A stretch of 5,443 bases of DNA, taken from positions 1 through 5,443 of the forward strand of contig JALZWD010000356.1 of NCBI GenBank assembly GCA_023300365.1. The letters run 5' to 3'. The stretch is from Flavimaricola sp. GTDB lineage: Bacteria > Pseudomonadota > Alphaproteobacteria > Rhodobacterales > Rhodobacteraceae. The notes under the pieces were generated by a model. It had not been told where the DNA came from. It saw only the letters and a list, made by a program, of their open reading frames with translations, and did no database searches. The number at the start of each line of letters is the position of its first letter. Position 1 is the stretch's first letter. Below, piece by piece: positions 1 to 5,443 of this stretch. Both the position numbers and the translations under genes were made by a program.

Positions 1-742
1 CGGTGGCCCAAAGGATTTGGCTGTATTGCATCGGGGCCACGATCACCGCCTCGCCGGATTTATAGGCCGCAATGATAATCAAACCACCCGCCGTGCCAAA
101 CAAAGCAATCACGCCAAAAAGGCCAAGGTGTTCGACAGGTACCGGTTGATAAACAAACGGCAAGGCGCAGGCCATCAAGACAAAGTTGCCGATCATGGGA
201 TAAAGCATGATCACGACAGGGCGTTCTTCGGCCCCGATTTTGCGCAAAACAACCGAGGCAAACGCCGACCCAAATGCGGCAACAAGGGCCGCAGCATGCC
301 CAAGGCCCAGATCGGTTGAACCGGGGCGCAACACCACAATAACGCCCGCAAGCCCGATTAAAACCGCCACCCAACGCCGCAAGCGCACGGTCTCTCCAAG
401 GATCGGGATCGCCATGACGGTGATAAGCAATGGAGCCGCAAAAAGGATCGCATAAACTTGGGCCAATGGCAGAACGGTAAAGGCATAAAACGCCGAAATG
501 CCGGTGCACAGGGCCGCCAAGGTGCGAAAGCCCACCCACCAAGGATGCACCGGCAACAACGTGCCGGGTGTCTTGTCGCGCATCAACAAAAGCAGGGCCA
601 AAGGAAAGCTGAACAACACCGAGAAAAAGATCAACTGAAACGGTGAATAAGAGGCACCCATCAATTTAACGATCACATCGTGGCTTGCGTAAACCGCAAA
701 CGCCAGCAGAGCGAGAAGAGCACCTTTGGCGTTTTCTGTCAT
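1..742 (-). CDS. EamA/DMT family transporter, 3'-truncated by window edge
   Basis: An inner-membrane carrier of the drug/metabolite transporter superfamily (EamA type). The substrate cannot be told from sequence. The 247 visible residues from ATG 740-742 form about eight hydrophobic segments (about residues 8-28, 34-54, 68-90, 94-115, 121-139, 147-166, 177-198, 206-226). The first EamA repeat ends in the family's typical pattern: LPLAQVYAILFAAPLL (91-106), then GETVRLRRW (116-124), then GVIVVLRPG (133-141). The second repeat begins near residue 147 and is cut at APMQYSQILWAT (236-247). The related first-repeat site lies near 91-106, so roughly 45-50 residues and two membrane segments should lie beyond the left edge. 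The start is the first ATG after leuB; its Shine-Dalgarno is weak (GAAAGC, poorly placed). The gene lies 78 bases downstream of leuB on the same strand, with an inverted repeat in the gap, so it may have its own control. Family assignment is firm; substrate is unknown. Confidence 0.9.
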   Translation of the reverse strand, partial: MTENAKGALLALLAFAVYASHDVIVKLMGASYSPFQLIFFSVLFSFPLALLLLMRDKTPGTLLPVHPWWVGFRTLAALCTGISAFYAFTVLPLAQVYAILFAAPLLITVMAIPILGETVRLRRWVAVLIGLAGVIVVLRPGSTDLGLGHAAALVAAFGSAFASVVLRKIGAEERPVVIMLYPMIGNFVLMACALPFVYQPVPVEHLGLFGVIALFGTAGGLIIIAAYKSGEAVIVAPMQYSQILWAT

Positions 743-765
743 ATCGTCAGCTTTCGATTTTGGGG

Positions 766-793
766 TGGTGGATACACGGGTCAGTATCCACCA
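766..793. repeat. Perfect 10-bp inverted repeat between leuB and the EamA gene
   Basis: TGGTGGATAC (766-775) and GTATCCACCA (784-793) are exact reverse complements around an 8-base centre. The element lies between the leuB stop (821-823) and the transporter start (742). As a hairpin it would have a 10-bp, 50% GC stem, but neither strand shows a proper T-run after it (minus strand continues CCCCAAAA), so it is a poor fit to an intrinsic terminator. The symmetry, size and position 23 bases upstream of the transporter start also suit an operator for a dimeric repressor. The structure is seen directly; the role is inference. Confidence 0.7.
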
Positions 794-820
794 AATTGGT
801 TAAATTTGCCTGCATCCCGA

Positions 821-1924
821 TTAAGCAGCAGCGCCAAGAGCGGCAAGGATTGCGTCGCCCATTTGCGTGGTGCTGATCGGTGTGCCGCCCTCTGGGCCCA
901 TCAAATCAGCGGTGCGTGCGCCATCAGCCAAGACTTTTTCCACGGCATTTTCCACCATCGTCGCCTCGTCGCCCATATCAAACGAATAACGCAGGGCCAT
1001 CGCAAACGACAAGATACAGGCAATGGGATTGGCTTTGCCCATTCCAGTGATGTCAGGGGCCGAGCCATGCACGGGTTCGTACATCGCCTTGGGGCGGCCA
1101 TTTGCCATCGGCAGGCCAAGCGAGGCGGAGGGCAACATACCAAGCGACCCGGTCAGCATGGCTGCGCAATCCGACAGAATGTCGCCAAACAGATTGTCGG
1201 TATAGATCACATCAAACTGCTTGGGCGCACGGACAAGCTGCATGGCGCCATTGTCGGCGTACATATGGCTAAGCTCTACTTGGGGGTAATCAGCCGACAC
1301 TTCCGTCACCACATCACGCCACAAAATACCGCTTTCCATCACATTGGCTTTTTCCATTGAACAAAGCTTTTTGTCACGCTTCATCGCAAGCTCAAACGCC
1401 GCGCGTGCGCCGCGCTCAATCTCGGCCTCGGTATAGCGCTGTGTGTTCACCCCAACGCGCATGTTGTCTTCGATGTGGATACCGCGCGGCTCGCCAAAAT
1501 AAACCCCCGAGGTCAGCTCGCGGACGATCATAATATCAAGGCCCGCAACAAGTTCGGGCTTGAGGCTTGAGAAATCGGACAAGGCGTCAAAGCACTGCGC
1601 GGGGCGCAGGTTGGCAAACAGGTCCATCTCCTTGCGCAAGCGCAGCAGGCCGCGCTCGGGCTTTACCGAAAAATCAAGGTCGTCGTAGGCCGGGCCACCA
1701 ACGGCCCCAAGCAATACCGCGTCCACCTCTTGGGCCTTGTCCATCGTTGCATCCGCAAGCGGCACACCGTGTTTGTCATAGGCGGCACCACCGACAAGAT
1801 CCTCCGAGACGTCAAACGTCACGCCGCGATTGTCACCCATCCAAGAGATGACCTTTTTCACCTCGTCCATAACTTCAGGGCCAATGCCGTCACCGGCAAG
1901 GATAAGGAGAGAGGGGTTTGCCAT
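821..1924 (-). CDS. leuB: 3-isopropylmalate dehydrogenase LeuB
   Basis: Cytoplasmic NAD-dependent enzyme that oxidises and decarboxylates (2R,3S)-3-isopropylmalate to 4-methyl-2-oxopentanoate, the third committed step of leucine synthesis. The 367 residues match full family length. Visible motifs: GDGIGPEV (11-18); substrate-site arginines R97, R107 and R135, with the same spacing as in the Thermus enzyme (R94, R104, R132); [14 protein letters not shown] (135-148) with Y142; EKANVMESG (191-199) with K192; metal-site aspartates D224, D248 and D252, the last two in NLFGDILSD (244-252); and the NAD-binding stretch EPVHGSAPD (283-291) followed by NP (299-300). The absence of the NADP/isocitrate pattern supports LeuB over isocitrate or tartrate dehydrogenase. 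The start ATG at 1922-1924 has AGGA (minus strand of 1932-1935) 7 bases upstream. A 140-base gap separates it from the EEP-like gene. A possible -35 (TTGACC, minus strand of 1982-1987) sits there without a convincing -10. Confidence 0.98.
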   Translation of the reverse strand: MANPSLLILAGDGIGPEVMDEVKKVISWMGDNRGVTFDVSEDLVGGAAYDKHGVPLADATMDKAQEVDAVLLGAVGGPAYDDLDFSVKPERGLLRLRKEMDLFANLRPAQCFDALSDFSSLKPELVAGLDIMIVRELTSGVYFGEPRGIHIEDNMRVGVNTQRYTEAEIERGARAAFELAMKRDKKLCSMEKANVMESGILWRDVVTEVSADYPQVELSHMYADNGAMQLVRAPKQFDVIYTDNLFGDILSDCAAMLTGSLGMLPSASLGLPMANGRPKAMYEPVHGSAPDITGMGKANPIACILSFAMALRYSFDMGDEATMVENAVEKVLADGARTADLMGPEGGTPISTTQMGDAILAALGAAA

Positions 1925-2064
1925 TGCTGTGTCCTATGCGATCAAAAAGGTTGGCTGTGGGGTAAAGCGGCGCTTGCATGGGGTCAAGGCGCGCTGGCGT
2001 ACCAACAGCCTCAACGGTCTGCGCCGCCACCTGATTGGCCGAGGCGCCGTTGCGATACACGCGC

Positions 2065-3219
2065 CTAGCGGGCGATATCCACCCAAACAAGTTTGTGCAC
2101 ACCCGCGCCAAGGCCATCATCGCCGAGCAGGGCCGCCGCCGGATCGTCCAAGGCGGGCCAAAAAACACCCGCATCGATGATCTGCCAATCGGCTGACGGC
2201 AAAACATAACTGACCCTGAGGTTGCCGGGCTGTCCGTCGGGCCAATCGGCGGTGTCCATGGCCTGCGGTCCGCTATGGCCCGGATCCGCCGCCTGCGCCC
2301 CGCCGAGGCTATTGGGGCGCGGATCACTGAGGCGCGGGTCTTGCAAAAACGTCGCCATCGCATCGGTAAACCCATCGCCATCCACAGGATCAAGATTTGC
2401 ATTTCCAATGAGGACAAACGGCCCGTCGTCCAAACGGCTTCGCCAAATCAACAACTCATCTCGATTACGCAAACCATTGGCATCCTCGGGGCCATCAAAA
2501 ACGGGCGGGGTGGCCGACCACGCCAACAGGTCAAACGTGCCCCCTTCGGCCAATATCGGCACAACCCAATGCCCTGTGCTTGAAACCGGCAGAGTGGCCG
2601 CGATGCTGGCGTTGAAAAATGCCGTGCCGTCCTCCGCAAGCGGCAATTTCGCCTCTGGGATCGTCTGCCATGGCGTCATGCTCAGGTCGGTCACATCGCC
2701 GATTGGCACGCGCGACAAAACCGCCATCCCGCCATCCCCCGAAAACCGCCCATACCCCCAAGCATCGCGCGCTTCGCCCAAACGACCATTGCGGTCAAGA
2801 TCATGGCCACTGGGTCTGCCGCTGTTGGGCTGTGCGGTGAAAACATAAGGATAGGCGGGGCCCGCCGCATTAAAGGCCGCAAGGGCCGCTCCACCCAAAT
2901 CCCAATCAATATCCGTCAGCAACACAACATCAGGATCAATATGGGCAATAACGCCAAGGATCGCCGCAATCTGGGGGTCTTCGCCGCGCAAAATATCGCG
3001 CAACAAAAGCCCAGGGCCGTCCCGACTAAGCGGGGCGGCGAATGTTGCTATTCTCAGGGTGTCCGCAAAGGCCGTCGTCGCAAAAGCAATGACGCCTAGG
3101 CATGCGCCGATCGCTGCGCCTCGCGCGGTGCGGATTGTTCGCGTTGCTTGGAGATCATATCGGCAACATGGCTTAGGGCGATGCCACGCATCAACAAACT
3201 TGCCGGTAAAAATGCCCAT
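2065..3219 (-). CDS. Exported endonuclease/exonuclease/phosphatase-fold protein with degraded active site
   Basis: A 384-residue protein with the EEP (DNase I-like) outline. Order of parts: a long polar N-terminus (1-33), a signal peptide core (34-50) with probable cleavage AFA|D (after 52), LRIATFAAPLSRDGPG (55-70), PDVVLLTDIDWD (96-107), an EF-hand-like loop (140-149), GGMAVLSRVPI (163-173), WSATPPVFDGPEDANG (234-249), LIGNANLDP (270-278), RVSYVLPS (335-342) and HKLVWVDI (375-382) at the end. It should act outside the cytoplasm. Against canonical EEP motifs, the Asn of motif I is Ala61, GDxN is GNAN (N273), the Asp before YV is Ser337, and the Asp of the final DH pair is Val374. His375 and Asn275 remain. 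It may therefore be an inactive or altered enzyme. ATG 3217-3219 is the only ATG/GTG/TTG ahead of the signal core in this frame, but it lacks a good ribosome site and overlaps the upstream gene by 124 bases. Fold is likely; substrate is unknown. Confidence 0.82.
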   Translation of the reverse strand: MGIFTGKFVDAWHRPKPCCRYDLQATRTIRTARGAAIGACLGVIAFATTAFADTLRIATFAAPLSRDGPGLLLRDILRGEDPQIAAILGVIAHIDPDVVLLTDIDWDLGGAALAAFNAAGPAYPYVFTAQPNSGRPSGHDLDRNGRLGEARDAWGYGRFSGDGGMAVLSRVPIGDVTDLSMTPWQTIPEAKLPLAEDGTAFFNASIAATLPVSSTGHWVVPILAEGGTFDLLAWSATPPVFDGPEDANGLRNRDELLIWRSRLDDGPFVLIGNANLDPVDGDGFTDAMATFLQDPRLSDPRPNSLGGAQAADPGHSGPQAMDTADWPDGQPGNLRVSYVLPSADWQIIDAGVFWPALDDPAAALLGDDGLGAGVHKLVWVDIAR

Positions 3220-3932
3220 GCCGTCACAGTCCAGATAAGGGTGTGGTGGCTTGAGAGCGAGATCGGATCAACGATATCACTGGCCAACTTCACCACTGCT
3301 GGGATCATGAATGGCAGAAGGAACCCTAAGATAAGGTTAACCTGCGCATCGCGTTCGAGACGACGAACCACGTCACCACCAGCGGTGGGGTCAAAAGTGG
3401 GCAGGTTGACCCAAAAATTAAACGTGCCGTTGCGGGCCGGCCAGCCAGCCACGCGGAGCATCAAGATAAACAAACCAAGCGACAGGATCGACACCAGATA
3501 GCTGATGCCAGCAGCCATGCGCACATCTGCGATCACTTGCGCCGGGGCATCCTCCGGCAACATCAGCACCAAAAGACGCACAGGCGAATACGGGAAATCA
3601 ATCGTGTTGGTCACAGCATTGCCCGCGGTTTCCGCCAAACGCGTAATCGTCGACGGCGCAAATTGACCGCGCAAAATGAACGTGAGGGTCACAACCGTAA
3701 AGAATAGCGCGAAAAAACGAATGCGATTAAACGGGGGGGCATCGCGAAATTCAACAAGGCTGGGGCTCTTGCCGCCATATTCAACAAGCGTAAACGCGGC
3801 GGCGACAAACGCCAAAAGCACCACGATCTGTGCTGTATCACTGGTGGTGCCCGGCAAAAGCAACGACGGCGTTGCAATGACCATAACCACAAGAATTGCC
3901 CGCAGGATTGCTCCCGTCAGTTGCGTCAACAT
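3096..3932 (-). CDS. Polytopic membrane protein of unknown function
   Basis: A 278-residue inner-membrane protein that I do not recognise functionally; I recall similar proteins beside leuD/leuB in Rhodobacterales, unchecked. About six hydrophobic segments: residues 8-27, 33-50, 69-87, 142-160, 196-216 and 230-248. Between them lie distinctive polar stretches: SLVEFRDAPPFNRIRF (58-73), IDFPYSPVRLLVLMLPEDAP (111-130), FNFWVNLPTFDPTAGGDVVR (171-190) and LIWTVTAWAFLPASLLMRGIA (232-252). The C-terminal 25 residues are charged, as expected of a soluble tail. The start at ATG 3930-3932 is preferred because AGGA stands 5 bases upstream. The same frame opens further to an ATG at 4029-4031, but that start has no Shine-Dalgarno and would add 33 polar residues in front of the first membrane segment. 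Its 3' end overlaps the EEP-like gene, which suggests translational coupling of the pair. No enzymatic or transporter signature is seen. Confidence 0.88.
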   Translation of the reverse strand: MLTQLTGAILRAILVVMVIATPSLLLPGTTSDTAQIVVLLAFVAAAFTLVEYGGKSPSLVEFRDAPPFNRIRFFALFFTVVTLTFILRGQFAPSTITRLAETAGNAVTNTIDFPYSPVRLLVLMLPEDAPAQVIADVRMAAGISYLVSILSLGLFILMLRVAGWPARNGTFNFWVNLPTFDPTAGGDVVRRLERDAQVNLILGFLLPFMIPAVVKLASDIVDPISLSSHHTLIWTVTAWAFLPASLLMRGIALSHVADMISKQREQSAPREAQRSAHA

Positions 3933-3937
3933 AAGTT

Positions 3938-3941
3938 TCCT
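3938..3941 (-). promoter_or_regulatory. Ribosome binding site deciding the membrane-protein start
   Basis: AGGA (within GGCAGGAAA on the minus strand) lies 5 bases before ATG 3930-3932. The longer in-frame alternative at 4029-4031 is preceded by AATTTT with no purine-rich match, so this site favours the shorter 278-residue product. Confidence 0.7.
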
Positions 3942-3997
3942 GCCTTCAATCTGGCCAGGCCCCGTACGATGCGACGCCCTTGTTCCATCTTGATTTT

Positions 3998-4014
3998 GCG
4001 TGGATTTTCCACGC
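3998..4014. repeat. Perfect 7-bp hairpin in the leader of the membrane-protein gene
   Basis: GCGTGGA (3998-4004) and TCCACGC (4008-4014) are exact reverse complements around TTT. On the minus strand it lies 65 bases before the chosen start and is followed by AAAATC, not a T-run, so it is not an intrinsic terminator. It could be an mRNA leader hairpin or an operator, or chance; no role can be assigned. Confidence 0.5.
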
Positions 4015-4282
4015 TGCCTCATTCTTGACATAAAATTGCCCCGATTTGTGTGAACCGCAACCTATGCTTTCAATCTCACCCATGAGTGAGGCGGTTTTGC
4101 GACAAGTCTGGTGCGAGAATGCAACCATTTCGCAGCAATGAATTGGCGTCTAAATTCAGCTCTCTAGAGGAGGTGGGGCATTTGGCTTTGGCCACAATAT
4201 CTAGGGTGCTGCAACCGGATGGATAATTTCCGTCTCGGCACAAATCCGGGGCGCAGGGGATCATTCGGTATCGCGCAAAATG

Positions 4283-4311
4283 AAAAAAGACGCCGGAAAT
4301 GGGCGTCTTTT
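4283..4311 (-). terminator. Intrinsic terminator after leuD
   Basis: AAAAGACGCC (4285-4294) pairs perfectly with GGCGTCTTTT (4302-4311) around a 7-base loop. Read on the minus strand the stem is followed by a run of six T (complement of 4283-4288), the classic rho-independent form. It begins 27 bases past the leuD stop codon. The plus strand also ends in TTTT, so it may work weakly in that direction, but no plus-strand gene needs it. It implies that the membrane-protein gene downstream has its own promoter. Confidence 0.92.
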
Positions 4312-4338
4312 ATCGGTTTCATGGTCGGTTGGGCGGGA

Positions 4339-4944
4339 TTACACCCAAGGACGCGCCTGCTCTGCGGCGGCTTCGAACGTGTCGATCGAGGCGGCCTTTT
4401 CCATCGTCAGACCGATATCGTCCAACCCATTCAGCAGGCAATGCTTGCGAAACGGATCAAGGTCAAAGGTGATCACCGTACCATCCGACAGCGTAATGCT
4501 CTGCGCCTCAAGGTCGACTTCGATCCGCGCGTTGGCGCCTTTTTCGGCGTCCGCCATGCAAAGCTCGCGTTGATCTTCTGGCAAAACGATTGGCAGAATG
4601 CCGTTCTTAAAGCAGTTGTTATAGAAAATGTCGGCAAAGCTCGTCGAGATCACACACCGAATGCCATAATCCGCGATTGCCCAAGGCGCATGCTCGCGGC
4701 TCGAACCACAGCCAAAGTTGTCCCCGGCCACCAAAATTTGCGCCGCACGGTAGGCCGGCTGGTTCAACACAAAATCATCGATTTCGGTGCCATCAAGGTT
4801 AAACCGCATCTCATCAAACAGATTGGCCCCAAGGCCCGTGCGTTTGATGGTCTTTAGGAATTGCTTGGGGATGATCATATCGGTGTCGATATTCACCAGC
4901 GGCATGGGGGCCGCAATGCCCGATAGCGTGTCGAATTTTTCCAT
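4339..4944 (-). CDS. leuD: 3-isopropylmalate dehydratase small subunit LeuD
   Basis: Small (swivelling-domain) subunit of the cytoplasmic LeuCD isomerase. With the [4Fe-4S] subunit LeuC it converts 2-isopropylmalate to 3-isopropylmalate by way of isopropylmaleate. Its 201 residues are the usual length for the proteobacterial subunit. Motifs: [15 protein letters not shown] (17-31), [13 protein letters not shown] (36-48), [15 protein letters not shown] (75-89) with the substrate-loop GSSREHA, then [18 protein letters not shown] (102-119), and [18 protein letters not shown] (163-180) near the end. The start ATG 4942-4944 is chosen because MEKFDTLSG is the normal beginning and GGAG lies 8 bases upstream. 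A longer opening to 4999-5001 would add 19 atypical residues. The gene lies 61 bases after a small hypothetical gene and ends in an intrinsic terminator. leuC is not in the window and probably lies to the right. Confidence 0.98.
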   Translation of the reverse strand: MEKFDTLSGIAAPMPLVNIDTDMIIPKQFLKTIKRTGLGANLFDEMRFNLDGTEIDDFVLNQPAYRAAQILVAGDNFGCGSSREHAPWAIADYGIRCVISTSFADIFYNNCFKNGILPIVLPEDQRELCMADAEKGANARIEVDLEAQSITLSDGTVITFDLDPFRKHCLLNGLDDIGLTMEKAASIDTFEAAAEQARPWV

Positions 4945-4952
4945 GGCGAGGT

Positions 4953-4956
4953 CTCC
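4953..4956 (-). promoter_or_regulatory. Ribosome binding site deciding the leuD start
   Basis: GGAG on the minus strand, 8 bases before ATG 4942-4944. It supports the 201-residue LeuD over the 220-residue reading that begins at 5001. Confidence 0.75.
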
Positions 4957-5005
4957 GGTTGCGCGTTGTCGCCTTGTCGCAAAGGTTCTGCCCCGATGCA
5001 AGCCG

Positions 5006-5443
5006 TCAGGCCGCGATGGTCATCCCATACGCACGGCACAGTTTGTGCAAATGCGCCATCATAAGATCAGGGTCTTGCCGCGCCGCCTCTTTGGCATCGC
5101 TGTGATCGGCCTTGGGCGGCTCTGGCTTGGTGGTTTGGCGCAATTTGGCAAAGTGGCGGTGATGAATGCGGCTGGTGGCCCAGCGGCTGTTGGTGCGCAG
5201 ACCGTTCAAAGGCGCGATAATGCCGCGCTGTGCCATATCATCCATCAAGGCTTCGGCCTGCGGCATCGGCACCTTGAGGATTTGCGCCAGACCAAAGGTG
5301 CTGACATGGCTGCTGGTTTGCGCATGAAGGATCGCACCATGCATCGCGGCGGCGGAATAGGGCGCGGCCACTGGGGCTGCGGCCAATGCCTGCGCCGGCA
5401 TCAACGGCGCGGTTGTTGCCGCCCCCAATAGGCTCAGAAATCT
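5006..5443 (-). CDS. Small hypothetical protein with Tat-like signal remnant, 5'-truncated by window edge
   Basis: The frame is open to the right edge, giving 145 residues without the true start. The visible beginning [20 protein letters not shown] (1-20), counted from the edge, looks like the RxFLxLLGA part and hydrophobic core of a twin-arginine export signal, with an AQALA|A-type cleavage site near residue 21. The paired arginines would lie just outside the window. A TTG at 5426-5428 is a possible internal start but would break this signal. Residues 46-76 ([20 protein letters not shown] and following) resemble a winged-helix unit: a helix, a turn and a helix ending in a 'QRGII' strand. A basic, proline-containing linker (about 82-125) leads to a C-terminal helix (126-142) with one Cys (135). 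It lies 61 bases upstream of leuD and is probably cotranscribed with it. I do not recognise a named family; function unknown. Confidence 0.78.
   Translation of the reverse strand, partial: RFLSLLGAATTAPLMPAQALAAAPVAAPYSAAAMHGAILHAQTSSHVSTFGLAQILKVPMPQAEALMDDMAQRGIIAPLNGLRTNSRWATSRIHHRHFAKLRQTTKPEPPKADHSDAKEAARQDPDLMMAHLHKLCRAYGMTIAA

Larger units (their letters stand above)
3933..4338. other. 406-base gap between leuD and the membrane-protein gene
   Basis: No convincing gene on either strand. It holds the leuD terminator (4283-4311), then about 350 bases of probable leader and promoter region for the membrane-protein gene. Small structures seen: a 7-bp perfect hairpin at 3998-4014; CTCAC/GTGAG at 4075-4079 and 4086-4090; an imperfect stem of 4112-4120 with 4127-4135 (one bulged base); and the palindrome CTCTAGAG at 4162-4169. 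A possible minus-strand promoter is TTCACA, 16 bases, TATGTC (about 4027-4054), but its -10 is poor. No tRNA or other RNA fold was recognised. Base composition is visibly more AT-rich than the flanking genes. Confidence 0.6.

Noticed and set aside
680..1360. 226-codon plus-strand reading frame opposite leuB.
   Set aside because: Antisense to a certain leuB; composition (His/Arg/Gly-rich) and lack of a start site mark it as a shadow.
1890..2417. Long minus-strand reading frame running through the EEP end and the gap before leuB.
   Set aside because: It lies out of frame over the conserved EEP C-terminus and leuB start, and its low-complexity Arg/Pro-rich product is typical of a shadow frame.
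4025..4030. Exact TTGACA on the plus strand, a possible -35 box.
   Set aside because: No acceptable -10 at 16-18 bases and no plus-strand gene downstream.
3096..4031. Longer 311-residue form of the membrane protein starting at 4031.
   Set aside because: No Shine-Dalgarno before that ATG, and the extra 33 residues are polar and unlike the normal beginning of such a protein.
4168..4226. Plus-strand 14-codon ORF (TTG 4182 to TAA 4224-4226) behind a textbook AGGAGGT.
   Set aside because: The ribosome-site match is good, but the start is TTG, the peptide is very short and no plus-strand promoter is visible; most likely chance.
4219..4857. 212-codon plus-strand reading frame opposite leuD.
   Set aside because: Antisense to a certain leuD and it runs through the leuD terminator; no family resemblance.
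4965..4980. Tandem 8-base imperfect repeat GTTGTCGC/CTTGTCGC before leuD.
   Set aside because: Only two short, imperfect copies; no sign of regulatory use.

Overview
The window reads as chromosomal DNA of an alphaproteobacterium, most likely Rhodobacterales (Roseobacter/Rhodobacter type). The evidence is moderately high GC, the close fit of LeuB and LeuD to alphaproteobacterial forms, and a gene order that I recall, without having checked it, as common in that order: leuD, membrane protein, endonuclease/exonuclease/phosphatase-like (EEP) protein, leuB. All six genes lie on the minus strand, so transcription runs from right to left.

Layout in transcription order. (1) 5006-5443: 3' part of a small uncharacterised gene that enters from the right edge. 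Its visible start looks like the tail of a Tat-type signal, and a helix-turn-helix-like stretch follows. (2) 4339-4944: leuD, the complete small subunit of isopropylmalate isomerase, followed by a strong intrinsic terminator at 4283-4311. (3) 3933-4338: a 406-base gap holding that terminator and the leader of the next gene. (4) 3096-3932: a polytopic membrane protein of unknown function. (5) 2065-3219: an exported EEP-fold protein whose only standard start codon overlaps the previous gene by 124 bases, and whose catalytic motifs are degraded. (6) 821-1924: leuB, complete 3-isopropylmalate dehydrogenase. (7) 743-820: a short gap with a perfect 10-bp inverted repeat. (8) 1-742: 5' part of an EamA/DMT family transporter that leaves the window on the left.

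How the genes work together: LeuD, with LeuC (probably encoded to the right, outside the window), isomerises 2-isopropylmalate to 3-isopropylmalate. LeuB then oxidises and decarboxylates this on the way to leucine. The pathway genes are split by a terminator and by the membrane protein/EEP pair, which have no known role in leucine synthesis and look like a two-gene unit of their own. I see no mobile element, CRISPR array, phage gene or RNA gene. I do not see a clearly new multi-gene system. The most unusual object is the EEP-like protein that has lost several canonical active-site residues.
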